Assembly: GCF_000426645.1 (NCBI RefSeq)
Contig: NZ_AUFT01000017.1
Location: forward strand, 1 to 64,000
Source of the DNA: Nakamurella lactea DSM 19367
GTDB taxonomy: Bacteria; Actinomycetota; Actinomycetes; Mycobacteriales; Nakamurellaceae
Direction: 5' to 3'
DNA: 64,000 nt
Positions 13,401-18,725 of this stretch are shown here, in pieces. The notes beneath the pieces are model-generated. The model saw only the letters and a program-made list of their open reading frames with translations, was not told where the DNA came from and did no database searches. The first letter of the stretch is position 1, and each line of letters opens with the position of its first letter. A program made the position numbers and the translations under genes.

Positions 13401-13919
13401 GACGACTTTCGCGCTCACCGGATCGGCGATGGCGGCGGCGTCGATCGGTTCGGCGGCAGGGGTTTTCGGCGATCCCGTGCTCGTGCCGGCCGGGCCGGCG
13501 CCAGTGGAGTTGTCGGAGGCCGGGCTCTGGTTGCTGTTCGAGGTGTTCGAGGTGTTCGAGGTTGCGGGGGCGGGGTTTGCGGGCTCGGTGGGTGCTGTGT
13601 TCCCGGCGACCGGATCGGTGCCGGACGAATCTGTAGTGGTGGTGCCTGCTGTTGCCGGATCCGTTGTCGCCGTGTCTGTTGTTGCCGGATCGCTTGGCGC
13701 CGCATCCGTTGTCGCCGGGTCCGGTGCCGGATCCGTGGTCGCATCCGCGCTGCCGTCCGCGACAGCCGCCGGTGCCGCGGCGGCCGGGGTCGTGCCGGGC
13801 GGCGGTGTCGTCGGCGCGGAGATCTGCGGCGCAACAAGTATCCCGGCCAGCAGAGCGATGAACACCACGCCCAGCGGGCGGCGATGACGCAGCGGCGACA
13901 CGAACGATACAGCGGACAT
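1..13919 (-). CDS. Giant secreted multidomain malectin / Fn3 / sugar-dehydrogenase-like surface protein (3' end outside window)
   Basis: One uninterrupted minus-strand frame runs from ATG at 13919 to the window edge, giving 4,639 codons with no stop. The start follows CTGGGGGAC. Residues 1-32 form a Sec signal peptide (RHRR followed by a hydrophobic stretch), then a Thr/Pro/Asp-rich linker to about residue 160. Six malectin-like modules end in a conserved [TSD]NTK motif (forward positions near 12910, 12130, 11265, 9225, 8360 and 4340). Fibronectin III repeats lie between them. Residues about 1984-2420 (forward 7970-6660) resemble a PQQ-type glucose/sorbosone dehydrogenase beta-propeller. Three choice-of-anchor-D-like modules, an Ig-like module (about 4300-4030) and a concanavalin-like segment (about 3000-2300) follow. 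Classical malectin domains end the visible part (2230-1740, 1430-960, 360-1). The likely role is binding or processing of extracellular polysaccharide. Domain calls are by eye; the gene is incomplete at its 3' end. Confidence 0.85.
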   Translation of the reverse strand, partial: MSAVSFVSPLRHRRPLGVVFIALLAGILVAPQISAPTTPPPGTTPAAAAPAAVADGSADATTDPAPDPATTDAAPSDPATTDTATTDPATAGTTTTDSSGTDPVAGNTAPTEPANPAPATSNTSNTSNSNQSPASDNSTGAGPAGTSTGSPKTPAAEPIDAAAIADPVSAKVVFRDTTGTVPAGYVRDAGAAYTEPSGMGWVTQASLADDTHAPIDGTRNVRTRACTTMPAEQRGLMHLQAPNPATADTTPMAWEYALPNGVYQVSVSVGDAQLGGDAESHVLHVEGVTAFNELPKPATGTGCATTDLHTTTVWTTVDDGRLTIDAIGGTNTKLNFVTIDSASVGNLTAVGSSTAVTLDWDDVADAPGYRIWRSDRLPVVTTGTPLATPDASTFVDGTAVKGQLYYYAVATAAGAGSAMAAGMADDPTPATLALPAKINFQAAGATPAGYLADTGQNYANLRGYGWVSPGTQDPVDLSGNGRIRPAQSGVPATLTSTMHMQGNQIISFYPGDATHRPVEGSWQLAVPNGSYDVEVAVGDSAPGSDPTTHVINVEGQNVITKAMVLTPAPAGDDRFVIATKTVVVDDGFLTVDADGGTNTKIDYLVVAQTPADPPPAAPTGLAATAGDGSVALSWTANAEPDLAGYNVFRSTAATVPTSGTPLNGTTLLTTPSYTDTTAANNTSYHYVVVAVDEAAQASAASAVATAKPDATDPALAPLPLFVNFTTKTADPFPGYTADYGEPFTNTVGRGWVQPGTSTPRNIVGNGRLRAARTGVDVSLLQRGLMHMQPQGITNFDGVPEPASYEIAVPNGSYDVTVSAGDQPGSTVAGCPAPCYDSVHGIVVEGAGAIHDFQATAAKEFDVNTVTVLVDDGRLTIAADGTNTKINYLTVAAADVTAPGVPADVTTTAGDGSVTLNWSAVAAADLKGYQVYRSTESPVELTSANRLTADPITATTLTDTAVANGTRYHYVITSIDTTGNESAASDAVEAQPADATAPAGPVGLVAIAGDTEAVLRWTPNIEPDLANYRIYRSTSTPVAIDTDTFVGTAAAAEFTSTGLINGSTYYFAVTAIDAAGNESALSGEKSVVPTAVPDLVAPAAPANLTAVAGDHRVSLAWDANTEDDVATYQIQRSATGGSGYTQLATVPAGHTDYVDTDAANGAQYYYVVTATDLAGNVSAISNEASATPADATAPAVPVGLTATAGIQRIVLTWTPNTEPDLRGYRIHRLADPTDEPGDDNLIGILIEPGRTFVDADLTAGTRYYYAIVSYDRTGNLSAATAVVDAVPDDTPDTTAPDAPAGLAATVSDGAVTLSWTAVTAADLAGYTVYRSDTATGSRVKLTNTLGVGTSFVDTSATPGATSYYVVTAVDKAGNESTASDQVSADVPASGIDVKFSFQPDSAPAITGYTKELGAAYTDARGYGWVTQASLGSATHVPLDLTANTRLRTRTAPVTALQNRLIHMQYDTIVPLPTNNGTLTSGAWEYAVPAGRYTVTASVGDQPGGAKTGCAAPCYDSLHTVRAEGTALIDKFQPTAAAEYSTGTATVDVTDGRLTVDAIGGSNTKINWVSIVGAGPVAPDTTAPGAPVGLTAIAGDGTATLSWGAPGDPDVVGYNVYRSSAAEVQAVPANKQNTALLTANTFTDAGLTNGTTYHYAVTAADAAGNESVLSTPVPVTPDANAADSVHLKVNFADAATAPPTGYVTDFGQAFGPRTGPNQGAGNTYGWVKIGTSTPVSIEGNGRNRNTGTPSANQPDPRLATMIHTQLPTNATDGVHQDATWEYAVPNGIYQVTVAVGDAGTAVDSSHWLNIENQNAIAAFVPSSTGKFATASRTVAVTDGRLTLSPTGGTNTKIDYVDIDSVDRDGRPYTTAVTPANLATNVVDNTSIATDNNLNATVGAVDATTLGGGNVTLTRVVDGANIPGTGATSGGGDTISFLPAEPLEGGVLYRFSVTSGAKDVSGRAFLPFSSVFTTANGSGTGGDLSSVAFDKTDSGAGLGKSYTSLVIGPDGKLYAGSIYGQIYRWTINADGTLSGMQTIDTVRTHASAKGWEGAPNRTVIGLAFDPASTADNPILWITDNYAYLGSDVPDFTGSIARLTGPNLENYQEIVVNLPRSIKDHETNSIAFKDGKLLITQGSMNAMGAREGTWRRDEHLMSAAMLQLDPAKLPASLPVDAATPDMAVPARGGVPAHTGSYSPYTADAPVTLYATGIRNAFDLVVHSNGRVYAGTNGSAAGGATPASPASYPASCANRPDGGYSGPAVPAIANNQQAETDYLFDIHQGKYYGHPNPMRCEYVLNAGNPAGYTGNPLFKVNGYPLGQLADPNYDLAHVHDAGLHASANGTIEYQNTVAFGGALAGKVIVVRYSANQEIVAFNVTAGGSVSAPITGITGFTGFRQPLDIAQDATTGNLYVSELTDNPATTGIKLLKPQGGGSAAKVQASQRLVFTDVKGGAAAAPKSVSVKNIGGLPLVISAATIAGTDAALFTRSGGPALPVTVAPGTTVTFPVTFAATAAGPRGANLILTSNDPSAPTTSVTLRGLGTDGLGGSAEPSLQWILDTLQIPVDVGDPDKTDNVMPDTSAAIGDEVLIPSFSKLLFDRAVGITPLSLFGPAGPAGNPNVAVLAAHSTADPSARTVLFNGPNTSNQTVLPEVNTVGEYDLDAPFGFDVTWPGLSNRVTYSEDALNTWSAAAPHKVRVYPMKNPDGSAVLGSYIVAPEDVPSGVDFQDAAFVVSNVKPTPTAGAGKITVSPAELVFSGVKGTSSAARQVVVSNNGSTPLQLASVTVAGTNPGSFTVTGGAPQSVAAGETATLSVTFTPGSSTVGPQSATLRIDSDDAATPRVEVGLHGLATNGEQGNNEPPLKSVVDVLGYPINVGGSGLILGVDPRPIGDEVPAPLFTKAGAEPVTMTPVARYSPDELLPFGWYSPNTGDPVTHELATIGLGQEQTLNPQIVAGGDDSFDPGATAFGFYVDSHSFNRKSYTQDSLNTGTPHAVRSYPAKNRAGELLPNTYLVTFEDASNGDYQDYVFVVTGVEPVGGASTGVPVARIDFQPASSTVSPGYTADTGAPYTAARGFGWVQPGTSTPYDMTAQTRDRAGSTEARLRTLILLQPTAAQAPGGPGAWQYQLPNGTYTVTVGVGDPGYTDSTHRVQVEGQTAIPGFVPTSGNLFATGTVTVQVTDGMLTVDALGGDNTKLTYLEIYRPDTAPDTTDPTVSVDISGLQAAAGVYRNSATITATATDAGSGVSGISYSLDDGPFQPYTDPVQVTAPGSHTVRARAADVAGNVATSAAVTFSVVTADAGRPVLSLENPEGVPYPDRLVMSRIQNPQTGSTCRDAANCDPVTGPFFPANVVHDTASLVIRNTGIDPLNVTSLAVTGPFTLVDPPTLPTMVAVDDTLTLQVRFTATTNGAGNGLWTGALTIGSDDPARPSVPVELAGFWQSVSEGGQEPSLPEMGALFGYTTAFTAAGDALNQHGAVHASGDEVLSPYWLRADSSKPISVRQLAAYHTQGNTATLFWHPKTSGSATSIVTHAGADGQSILPHRNGSATAPAAGTFSPTGAFGLRIDGEWSDPTRNNQAADQANGCVGECGHHLRVWTVRDRSGAVVPDTWLVGMDYSGINYDYNDNLYLISNMKPEAATDPASPALLPGAAALMLNFDQAVAGTLADATGQGSGFVSTQPNKLDVAPGSNSYDPTRLHLAPGSPGTLTVDSAGSAAAGTNGSADNTLVNGLQLPFDASGGTFSVTARTLGPVTELNAGSEQQAIMFGADQDNYVKVAAIHKSGAPSIEFYNEIGGTGTTIGTAVPIPSPGTVADLDLALIGNPAAGTVRAGYRINGGAWVVLPTAWTAPAAAVGKIFGTRTGAGILVSNKGGTAFSATYDSFAVVDGDLTTTAVERAALYRLDVGGSAPFVDAKGRTWAPDSGRFSPTTAVAEGATTTPSEIQGTDDDPLYRTYRGNVGNVPQADRVLRYELPSLGAATVDLRLHFAERAAGNNAAGKRVFDIEVEGATVRRNFDIFAAAGGQNTATVLPIDNVTITGGRLNLALRASVDYPSIAAIEVLCHGACPVPDDTAPATPTGLKSASGNAIKLSWTANDEPDLMGYRVYRSTSQTGPFTAVGPALVTDPTFTDGTAPAGSTLYYQVRAIDSSENHSAASATLEVEPPLPPSIRINTGGPAQAVGGTSWSACSSSTACSGWVSGGNAYSESDTVTGVPSGMNNTIFQTEWTGGQSTAVGAKIFGYAVPVANGPYLVRLHFAELNKTAKGTRLFDVKLEDSTVLSNFDIWAEAGGIDKAIAVDFPVAITDGVVNLDFVKRVENAKISAIEIIAVAPDAVAPAVVTGVKATGAGSGITVDWSPSTADDVVGYQVYRSASATGAFSKVTPNPVRGTGFVDIATAEGATAYYRVTAIDSSGNESDVSATVNATRPDTTAPAVVTGLTATGSATGVALKWTASTADDLAGYNVYRSATAGGSYAKVNSAPIAATSYQHSTAPEGTSYYRVTAIDKTGNESVASGTVDATRPPATATAVRINTGGPAQTVGGTSWTGCSSLTACNGWVSGGNAYSENDTITGVPSGMNNTTFQSEWTGGGSTAVGAKAFGFAVPVLNGNYQVRLHFAELNKFAAKTRLFDVKLENTTVLSNFD

Positions 13920-14099
13920 GAGTCCCCCAGATGACCGACGGAGATGACGCGAACCTTGGATCTGTGGTCAGCTTCACCGACTCGGTATCGCCTCCGGATG
14001 GCTGATCTCAGGGATTCCCGGTGGGGTCGGGACCAACGCGCTACCGGCGCCGTCAGCTCTGGTGGATTCGGCGAGGTCTGGGGCAACGTCCAGGGGGAC

Positions 14100-14138
14100 G
14101 ACGAAGGCGCCACCCGCGATGCGGATGGCGCCTTCGTC
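14100..14138 (-). terminator. Hairpin downstream of the L25 gene
   Basis: Perfect 13-bp inverted repeat GACGAAGGCGCCA (14100-14112) and TGGCGCCTTCGTC (14126-14138) with a 13-nt loop. It starts 24 nt after the L25 stop codon. No T-run follows, as is common in high-GC actinobacteria. It separates L25 from the giant gene, which must then use its own promoter within 13920-14099. Confidence 0.65.
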
Positions 14139-14162
14139 AGGCACTGCGGAATGAACTCGCGA

Positions 14163-14813
14163 TCAGCTCTCGCTGCCCTCGGACTTCTCGCCCTCGGCGG
14201 CCTCCGGCTGATCCTGCTCGATGCCCAGCTCGGCGGCGGCACCGGCGTCAGAAGCCTCGACCTCTTCGGCGGTGGGCGCGTGCTGGATCGCGACCATCAG
14301 CGCCTCCGGATCGGTCACCAGCGTGCACTCGCCAATGGCGACCTGACCGGCGAGGAACTGCGTCCCGACGGGTGCGCCGGTCACGTCGATCTCGAAGCGA
14401 TCCGGGATCTGCAGGGCGTCGACCTCGACGGACAGCACCGACTGCTCGTTGACCACCAGGGCACCGGGAACCGGCTCGCCGGTCACGTGCACCTGAATGT
14501 CGACGGTGACCTTCTCGCCCCGCCTGACCACCAGCAGATCGACGTGCTCGACGTAATCCTTGAGCGGGTGACGCACCACGGACTTCGGCAGGGCGAGCTC
14601 TTCACCGTCCCCCAGGTTCAGGGTGAGGATGGTGTTGGCGCCGCCTTTGATGGCGCGGGCGAACTCGCGCGCCTCCAGCGACAGGTGGCGCGGATCCGCG
14701 CCGTGGCCGTACAGCACGGCCGGGATCTTGCCGGCCTTGCGGGCGCGGCGGGCGAAGCCCTTGCCGAACTCGGTGCGGACTTCGGCGCTCAGGCGGGTCT
14801 GGGTCTCGGACAC
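14163..14813 (-). CDS. rplY: 50S ribosomal protein L25/general stress protein Ctc
   Basis: A 216-residue protein with the two-domain Ctc form of L25. The N-terminal 5S-rRNA-binding half begins SETQTRLSAEVRTEFGKG and continues to the typical VLYGHG segment. The C-terminal beta domain follows, then a Glu/Ala-rich acidic tail ending SEGSES. It binds 5S rRNA in the large subunit. The chosen start is GTG at 14813, preceded by GAGGGAG at good spacing; the frame stays open further upstream, but that part lacks L25 similarity. It stands alone, followed by a hairpin. Confidence 0.93.
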   Translation of the reverse strand: MSETQTRLSAEVRTEFGKGFARRARKAGKIPAVLYGHGADPRHLSLEAREFARAIKGGANTILTLNLGDGEELALPKSVVRHPLKDYVEHVDLLVVRRGEKVTVDIQVHVTGEPVPGALVVNEQSVLSVEVDALQIPDRFEIDVTGAPVGTQFLAGQVAIGECTLVTDPEALMVAIQHAPTAEEVEASDAGAAAELGIEQDQPEAAEGEKSEGSES

Positions 14814-15102
14814 GGTGGTACTCCCTCGGGTGATGATGTGGTCTGCTGCGGTGGTGCGTGGTCTCCGTGCCTGGGACGACGACACAGGCGGGACCGAACC
14901 CACCGCGTCGATCACGGCCGAACCTGTCCGTCGCTGGACTGTTCCGCCCTCGCCGAGGCAACCTCCCCACCTTACCGGCTGGCCGCGAGCAGGCAAAACC
15001 CGCTGTGTTGGGCCCGGCAGAGCACGATTCACCAATAACGGACAGTTCGGAACGTTCTGCGCCATATCGGATCTTTCCGGCGACGCCGGCCGTCTCACCG
15101 GT
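14814..15102. promoter_or_regulatory. Divergent intergenic region between L25 and the lipoprotein
   Basis: 289 nt without a credible gene. It must contain the promoters of the minus-strand L25 gene and the plus-strand lipoprotein gene. The L25 side is GC-rich and ends in GAGGGAG before the GTG start. I see no confident -35/-10 pair, riboswitch or operator. Confidence 0.4.
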
Positions 15103-16215
15103 ATGACCATTACTGTCCGTAACCTCCGATTCCCGATGCTCCGAGTGGCCGTCGCCGTGCTCGCGGGCTCGACAGTGCTTGCCGGTTGCTCGACCCAGCA
15201 AGCCGGAGAGCCGATGGTGCCGTCGTCTGTGTCGTCTGTGTCGTCCCCGGCGGCATCGACCTCCTCGGACGTGACTGCGACACCAGGATCCGCGGATGCG
15301 AATCTTCCGGAGCAGGCGTCGACCGCGGAGTGTGGGAAGTATCAGGAGTTGGTGCTCGAGTTCGAGATCGACCAGGACACCGGCAATCGGTACCGCTGGT
15401 GGTTGACGCTGCACCCCGGCGAACCCGGGCTGTTCAAACTGGAATCCGGAGACAAGGCCAAGTCCTGGACCTACGACGTGCCTGCTGACGCCGACCGCGA
15501 TTTCCGGCTCTGCACCATGGTGGCCGACCACGGCGCGAAGGACGGGGAGAAGGACACGGACGACAAGCGGGCCTACGCCGCCATCACTCTGGGCAGCGGG
15601 GAACAGGGCCGTTCGGAGTTGGACGAGAAGACCGCCGCCGGCTTCGAGGACGACGTGCTGGATTCCTTGCCGCCGGAACTGCTGGAAAACATCATGGCCG
15701 ACTTCCGGAACTGGCTCGCCCAACAGTCGGGTTCGACCAGCGGCGGCGACCGGACCACCGTCCAACTGCCGGGCGCCTCGTCTCCCGGTGGCCAGTGTGC
15801 AGCCCTGGTCCTGGGCACGATGACCGTCACGAACGGTGAGAACGACCCGGCCACGTTCTACGAATGGGAGCTCGAGTTCGACAACACCCAGGGCGTCCTG
15901 ACCATGCACGTCGGCGGTCCCGATGACCGCCAGACCAAGAGCGTCGACTTCGCCCTGGACGAGGCGGATTTGCACGGCGAGAACCTATGCCGGATCGCCG
16001 TCATGCTTGCCGGTGACGGGGAACCAAGTGGCACCAGCGGGCCGGCTGCCTCGGTGACCATGACGACCGACCATCCGGACTTCGACAAGGTGTTCACCTC
16101 CGGAATCGCTGACCCGATCGCCCTGCAGACCCGGGTTGGGGAGATCGTTCCGGAACAGGCCTGGAACGAGATCTGGACCTTCTACTCCGAGTGGAGCGGC
16201 AAGCCCGGCAGATAG
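15103..16215 (+). CDS. Secreted lipoprotein of unknown function with an internal duplication
   Basis: A 370-residue protein with a lipoprotein signal peptide: MTITVRNLRFPMLRVAVAVL then lipobox LAGC (Cys about residue 30), and a Ser/Ala/Thr-rich linker. The mature part looks like two related halves. Each opens with a Cys (ECGKYQELVL; QCAALVLGTM), has a Trp-containing beta strand (YRWWLTLHPGEPG; YEWELEFDNTQG), and ends in a Leu-Cys motif (DFRLCTMVADHG; ENLCRIAVMLAGDG). I do not recognise the family. The ATG at 15103 lacks a clear ribosome-binding site, but it gives a complete signal peptide. Divergent from L25 across a 289-nt region; convergent with the next gene. Confidence 0.8.
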   Translation: MTITVRNLRFPMLRVAVAVLAGSTVLAGCSTQQAGEPMVPSSVSSVSSPAASTSSDVTATPGSADANLPEQASTAECGKYQELVLEFEIDQDTGNRYRWWLTLHPGEPGLFKLESGDKAKSWTYDVPADADRDFRLCTMVADHGAKDGEKDTDDKRAYAAITLGSGEQGRSELDEKTAAGFEDDVLDSLPPELLENIMADFRNWLAQQSGSTSGGDRTTVQLPGASSPGGQCAALVLGTMTVTNGENDPATFYEWELEFDNTQGVLTMHVGGPDDRQTKSVDFALDEADLHGENLCRIAVMLAGDGEPSGTSGPAASVTMTTDHPDFDKVFTSGIADPIALQTRVGEIVPEQAWNEIWTFYSEWSGKPGR

Positions 16216-16364
16216 TCCGTGCGGCACTGGAAGCTGCACGCCGACTGTGCTAGCGATGGAGCGAGTCGATTCGCCATGTTCCAGGTACCGGTAAGTCTCG
16301 ACGGCCACGACCGTCGCGAGTGATGTTGCATAACCGGCCCGCTGGTGCAGAGTTATGTCGCGGC

Positions 16365-17648
16365 TCAGAAAATGGTGCGGACCGCGCCGATCATGCGCGG
16401 CTCGGCCACGTCGGTCCGATCGAGCACTGGGATCACTGTCCACTTGTCAAAGGTCAGGCACGGGTGGGCGATGCCGCAGCGGACCACCTCGCCGACTTTG
16501 AGATCAGAGTCAGGATCCAGTCGCAGGTACGAGTGCTGATCATTCGCTTCGCTGATGTGTGCTCCGGCCAGAGCCGCATCGATCCCGGTCTCGTCGCGGC
16601 CGCGGATCGCTTGGGGCACAGGGAAAGCGCTGTCGAACGTGACATCCCGCTTACCGAAGTTCAGCAGGGCGAGCCCCGACTCCGGCCGTGACACTACCTG
16701 GCCCCAGGCGTGCAGGGCCGCCCGGAGCGGTCGGCCGACGGTGCGACCGAACGGTGACGACTTGGCATAGCCGCCGTCGTCATGTGTCAGGTAACACCCT
16801 GACCGAAGGACGATCTGCGCACCCAGACCGCGCAGCCTGCCCCACCGTTCGGCCACGATGTCGAAGTAGGCGCTGCCGCCACCGGTCAGCACCGGGCGAT
16901 CGTCCGGGGAGAGTAGTCCGTTCTGGACAGCTGATTCGAGGGTGTCGGCGACTCCGTCGCAGAATCGGGCGACGACGTCCCGGCCGTTCGGTCCGGACGT
17001 CCCGACGAGCGACCCTTCCCAGGCGCTGACGCCGGCCAACGTCAGGTTCGGCGCCGCCGCGACCGCTTCTGCTGTGTGCAGGCTTTCCTCCAGGGTGCGG
17101 GCACCAGTACGGGCTCCTGGGCCGCCCCTTTCGACCAACACCTCCAACTTGCGTCCGCTCGTCGGAAATCCATGAGCGATCACAGCGACCACGGCCGGCG
17201 AGTCGGCCCACACGAGCACGCGCGCCCGCGGGTCGGCGTCGAGGTGCCTGGCGACAAAGGCCAGATCGCCCGGGGCCAACATCGCCCCGGCGTGCATGAT
17301 AGTTGGGACAGCATGCTGAACGGCGACCCGCATTTGCCACGGCGTCGCGACAGTGATTCCCCAGGCTCCTGCCCGAAGTTGCCGATGCCAGAGTTGCGGG
17401 GCCATGGTGGTCTTGCCGTGTGGCGCGAGGAGGAGGTCGCCGGCGTTGAGGAACTCGGCCATGACCTCGATGTTGTATTCCAGGGCGGCGGCGTCCAGGG
17501 TGACCAACGGGGTCGGCAGGTCACTGACGACGGTCTGGTCGGCCACCAAATCGCCAATGGTGCGTCCCAGCTGACCGGGACCGAAGGCCTTGCTGCGCCA
17601 GTCGATCCGCTGGTCGTCGGGGATCAGCCAGTGGTTGGTCGCGTCCAT
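16365..17648 (-). CDS. D-amino-acid deaminase (D-serine dehydratase / D-threonine aldolase-like, PLP)
   Basis: A 427-residue fold-type III PLP enzyme with an alanine-racemase-type N-terminal barrel. Lys79 in LLLAPHGKTTMAP is the expected PLP lysine. The C-terminal domain carries DQHSYL and the metal-binding HPC motif (in AHPCLTFDKW) typical of the DSD1 / D-threonine aldolase family. These enzymes deaminate D-serine or related D-amino acids to a 2-oxo acid plus ammonia, or cleave beta-hydroxy-D-amino acids. The exact substrate is not readable. It lies 7 nt downstream of the iclR-type gene and is almost certainly co-transcribed with it. The context of two N-acyl-D-amino-acid deacylases fits disposal of released D-amino acids. 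Confidence 0.85.
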   Translation of the reverse strand: MDATNHWLIPDDQRIDWRSKAFGPGQLGRTIGDLVADQTVVSDLPTPLVTLDAAALEYNIEVMAEFLNAGDLLLAPHGKTTMAPQLWHRQLRAGAWGITVATPWQMRVAVQHAVPTIMHAGAMLAPGDLAFVARHLDADPRARVLVWADSPAVVAVIAHGFPTSGRKLEVLVERGGPGARTGARTLEESLHTAEAVAAAPNLTLAGVSAWEGSLVGTSGPNGRDVVARFCDGVADTLESAVQNGLLSPDDRPVLTGGGSAYFDIVAERWGRLRGLGAQIVLRSGCYLTHDDGGYAKSSPFGRTVGRPLRAALHAWGQVVSRPESGLALLNFGKRDVTFDSAFPVPQAIRGRDETGIDAALAGAHISEANDQHSYLRLDPDSDLKVGEVVRCGIAHPCLTFDKWTVIPVLDRTDVAEPRMIGAVRTIF

Positions 17649-17655
17649 GAAGGTG

Positions 17656-18423
17656 CTAGCTCCGCATCTGTCGCGACAGGTCTTTGGCGATCTTCTGCAG
17701 CGACTTCGCCACCGCCGGCACCTGGTCGGGAGTGAATCGGCTGGACGGGGCCGAAACGCTGACGGCCGCCGGGAAGCCGATCTTTTGGATCGCTGCCGCG
17801 ACACACAGTCCGCCGCCCTGGTTCTCCGCATGGTCGATGGCGTACCCGGACTCCCGGATGTCCCCGAGTTCGGCAAGGAACGCGTCTGGATCGGTGATCG
17901 TTTCGGAGGTGATGACGGGCATCCCAGCGGCGGTCAGGATCGACCGGACGCGGTCGTCGGGCAAGGTCGCCGCCATGGCCTTGCCGAGAGCAGTCGCATG
18001 GACGTACCCCCGGTCGCCGACGTGCGCGGCCAAGCGCATCATCTGCTTGCTCTCGCACACAACGCTGTGCACGACACTTGTTCCGTCGAGCAGCCCGAGG
18101 TTGGTCGTCTCGTCGATCTTGTCGCGTAGTCGTTCCAGGGCGGGGCGGGCCAATTCGGCCAGCTGCGAGATCCTCCGGGTGTGCTGCGGACGGAACGCCG
18201 GGCCCAGGCGGTAACTGACGTTGTCGTTCGCGCGTTCCACGTAGTGGCGGGCTTCAAGGGCCGACAAGTAGCGAAAGGTCGAACTCTTTGGCAGGCCGGT
18301 CGCCTCGGAGACCTCGGTGAGGGTGACGCCCATCGAAGAATTCGCGAGCGTGTCCAGAATGTCGCACACCCGATCCACCGAACGGATCGGATAGGCCGTC
18401 GGGGAATCGGCGTCAGCTGCCAT
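17656..18423 (-). CDS. IclR-family transcriptional regulator
   Basis: A 255-residue protein with an N-terminal winged helix-turn-helix (about residues 14-75, including VTLTEVSEATGLPKSSTFRY) and a C-terminal IclR effector domain (about 85-250, with HATALGKAMAATLP and GGGLCVAAAI). AAGGAGG-like GAGGAGG lies upstream of the ATG. It is transcribed divergently from the first M81 operon and leads the D-amino-acid deaminase operon. It is the best candidate to bind the TTYCR-N5-TGRAA repeats found here and at four other promoters in the island, since IclR-family proteins typically bind short GAAA/TTTC inverted repeats. The effector is unknown. Confidence 0.9.
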   Translation of the reverse strand: MAADADSPTAYPIRSVDRVCDILDTLANSSMGVTLTEVSEATGLPKSSTFRYLSALEARHYVERANDNVSYRLGPAFRPQHTRRISQLAELARPALERLRDKIDETTNLGLLDGTSVVHSVVCESKQMMRLAAHVGDRGYVHATALGKAMAATLPDDRVRSILTAAGMPVITSETITDPDAFLAELGDIRESGYAIDHAENQGGGLCVAAAIQKIGFPAAVSVSAPSSRFTPDQVPAVAKSLQKIAKDLSRQMRS

Positions 18424-18725
18424 AGCGCTGCCTCCTCAAGGTGACGTTCCAGGTCGGTCTCACGACTGCGCCTCCCCGTTCCGTTCCAGATGATGGAATC
18501 ACGGTCTGAGTATGCAGTCTCTACAGACGTCGGTCAACGACCCGGGCGAGCGCCGCCCACGCGGGAGCCTGTCCATCAGGTGGAAACATCGTCCCGGCCT
18601 GCGAAGTATTGCGCGCTGGGTCCGCGGATGCTAAGAATGGGACCTGGGTTGCATCCAATGAAATCGAACCTTCGTTCCGACCCAGTGTCCGATCAAACCC
18701 GAAGTTCCGGTGAACAGGGGCAGCG
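18424..18725. promoter_or_regulatory. Divergent control region, iclR gene / first M81 operon
   Basis: 302 nt without a gene. TTCCAGATGATGGAA (18484-18498), a perfect 5-bp inverted repeat with 5-nt spacer, lies 60 nt from the iclR start. GTCTG/CAGAC at 18504-18508 and 18524-18528 is a second weak inverted repeat. For the plus strand, TTGCGC (18609-18614), 17 nt, then TAAGAA (18632-18637) is a possible promoter about 90 nt before the M81 ATG. The operator role is inferred from position and resemblance to the other island sites. Confidence 0.5.

Noticed and set aside
9369-13934. A 1,521-codon open frame on the plus strand
   Set aside because: It is antisense to the giant surface protein. The minus strand gives a signal peptide and coherent Fn3/malectin domains; the plus-strand product is low-complexity Gly/Arg/Val/Asp, typical of a high-GC shadow frame.
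16299-16316. CGACGG / CCGTCG hairpin between the lipoprotein and D-amino-acid deaminase genes
   Set aside because: Only a 6-bp stem and no T-run; too weak to call a terminator between these convergent genes.
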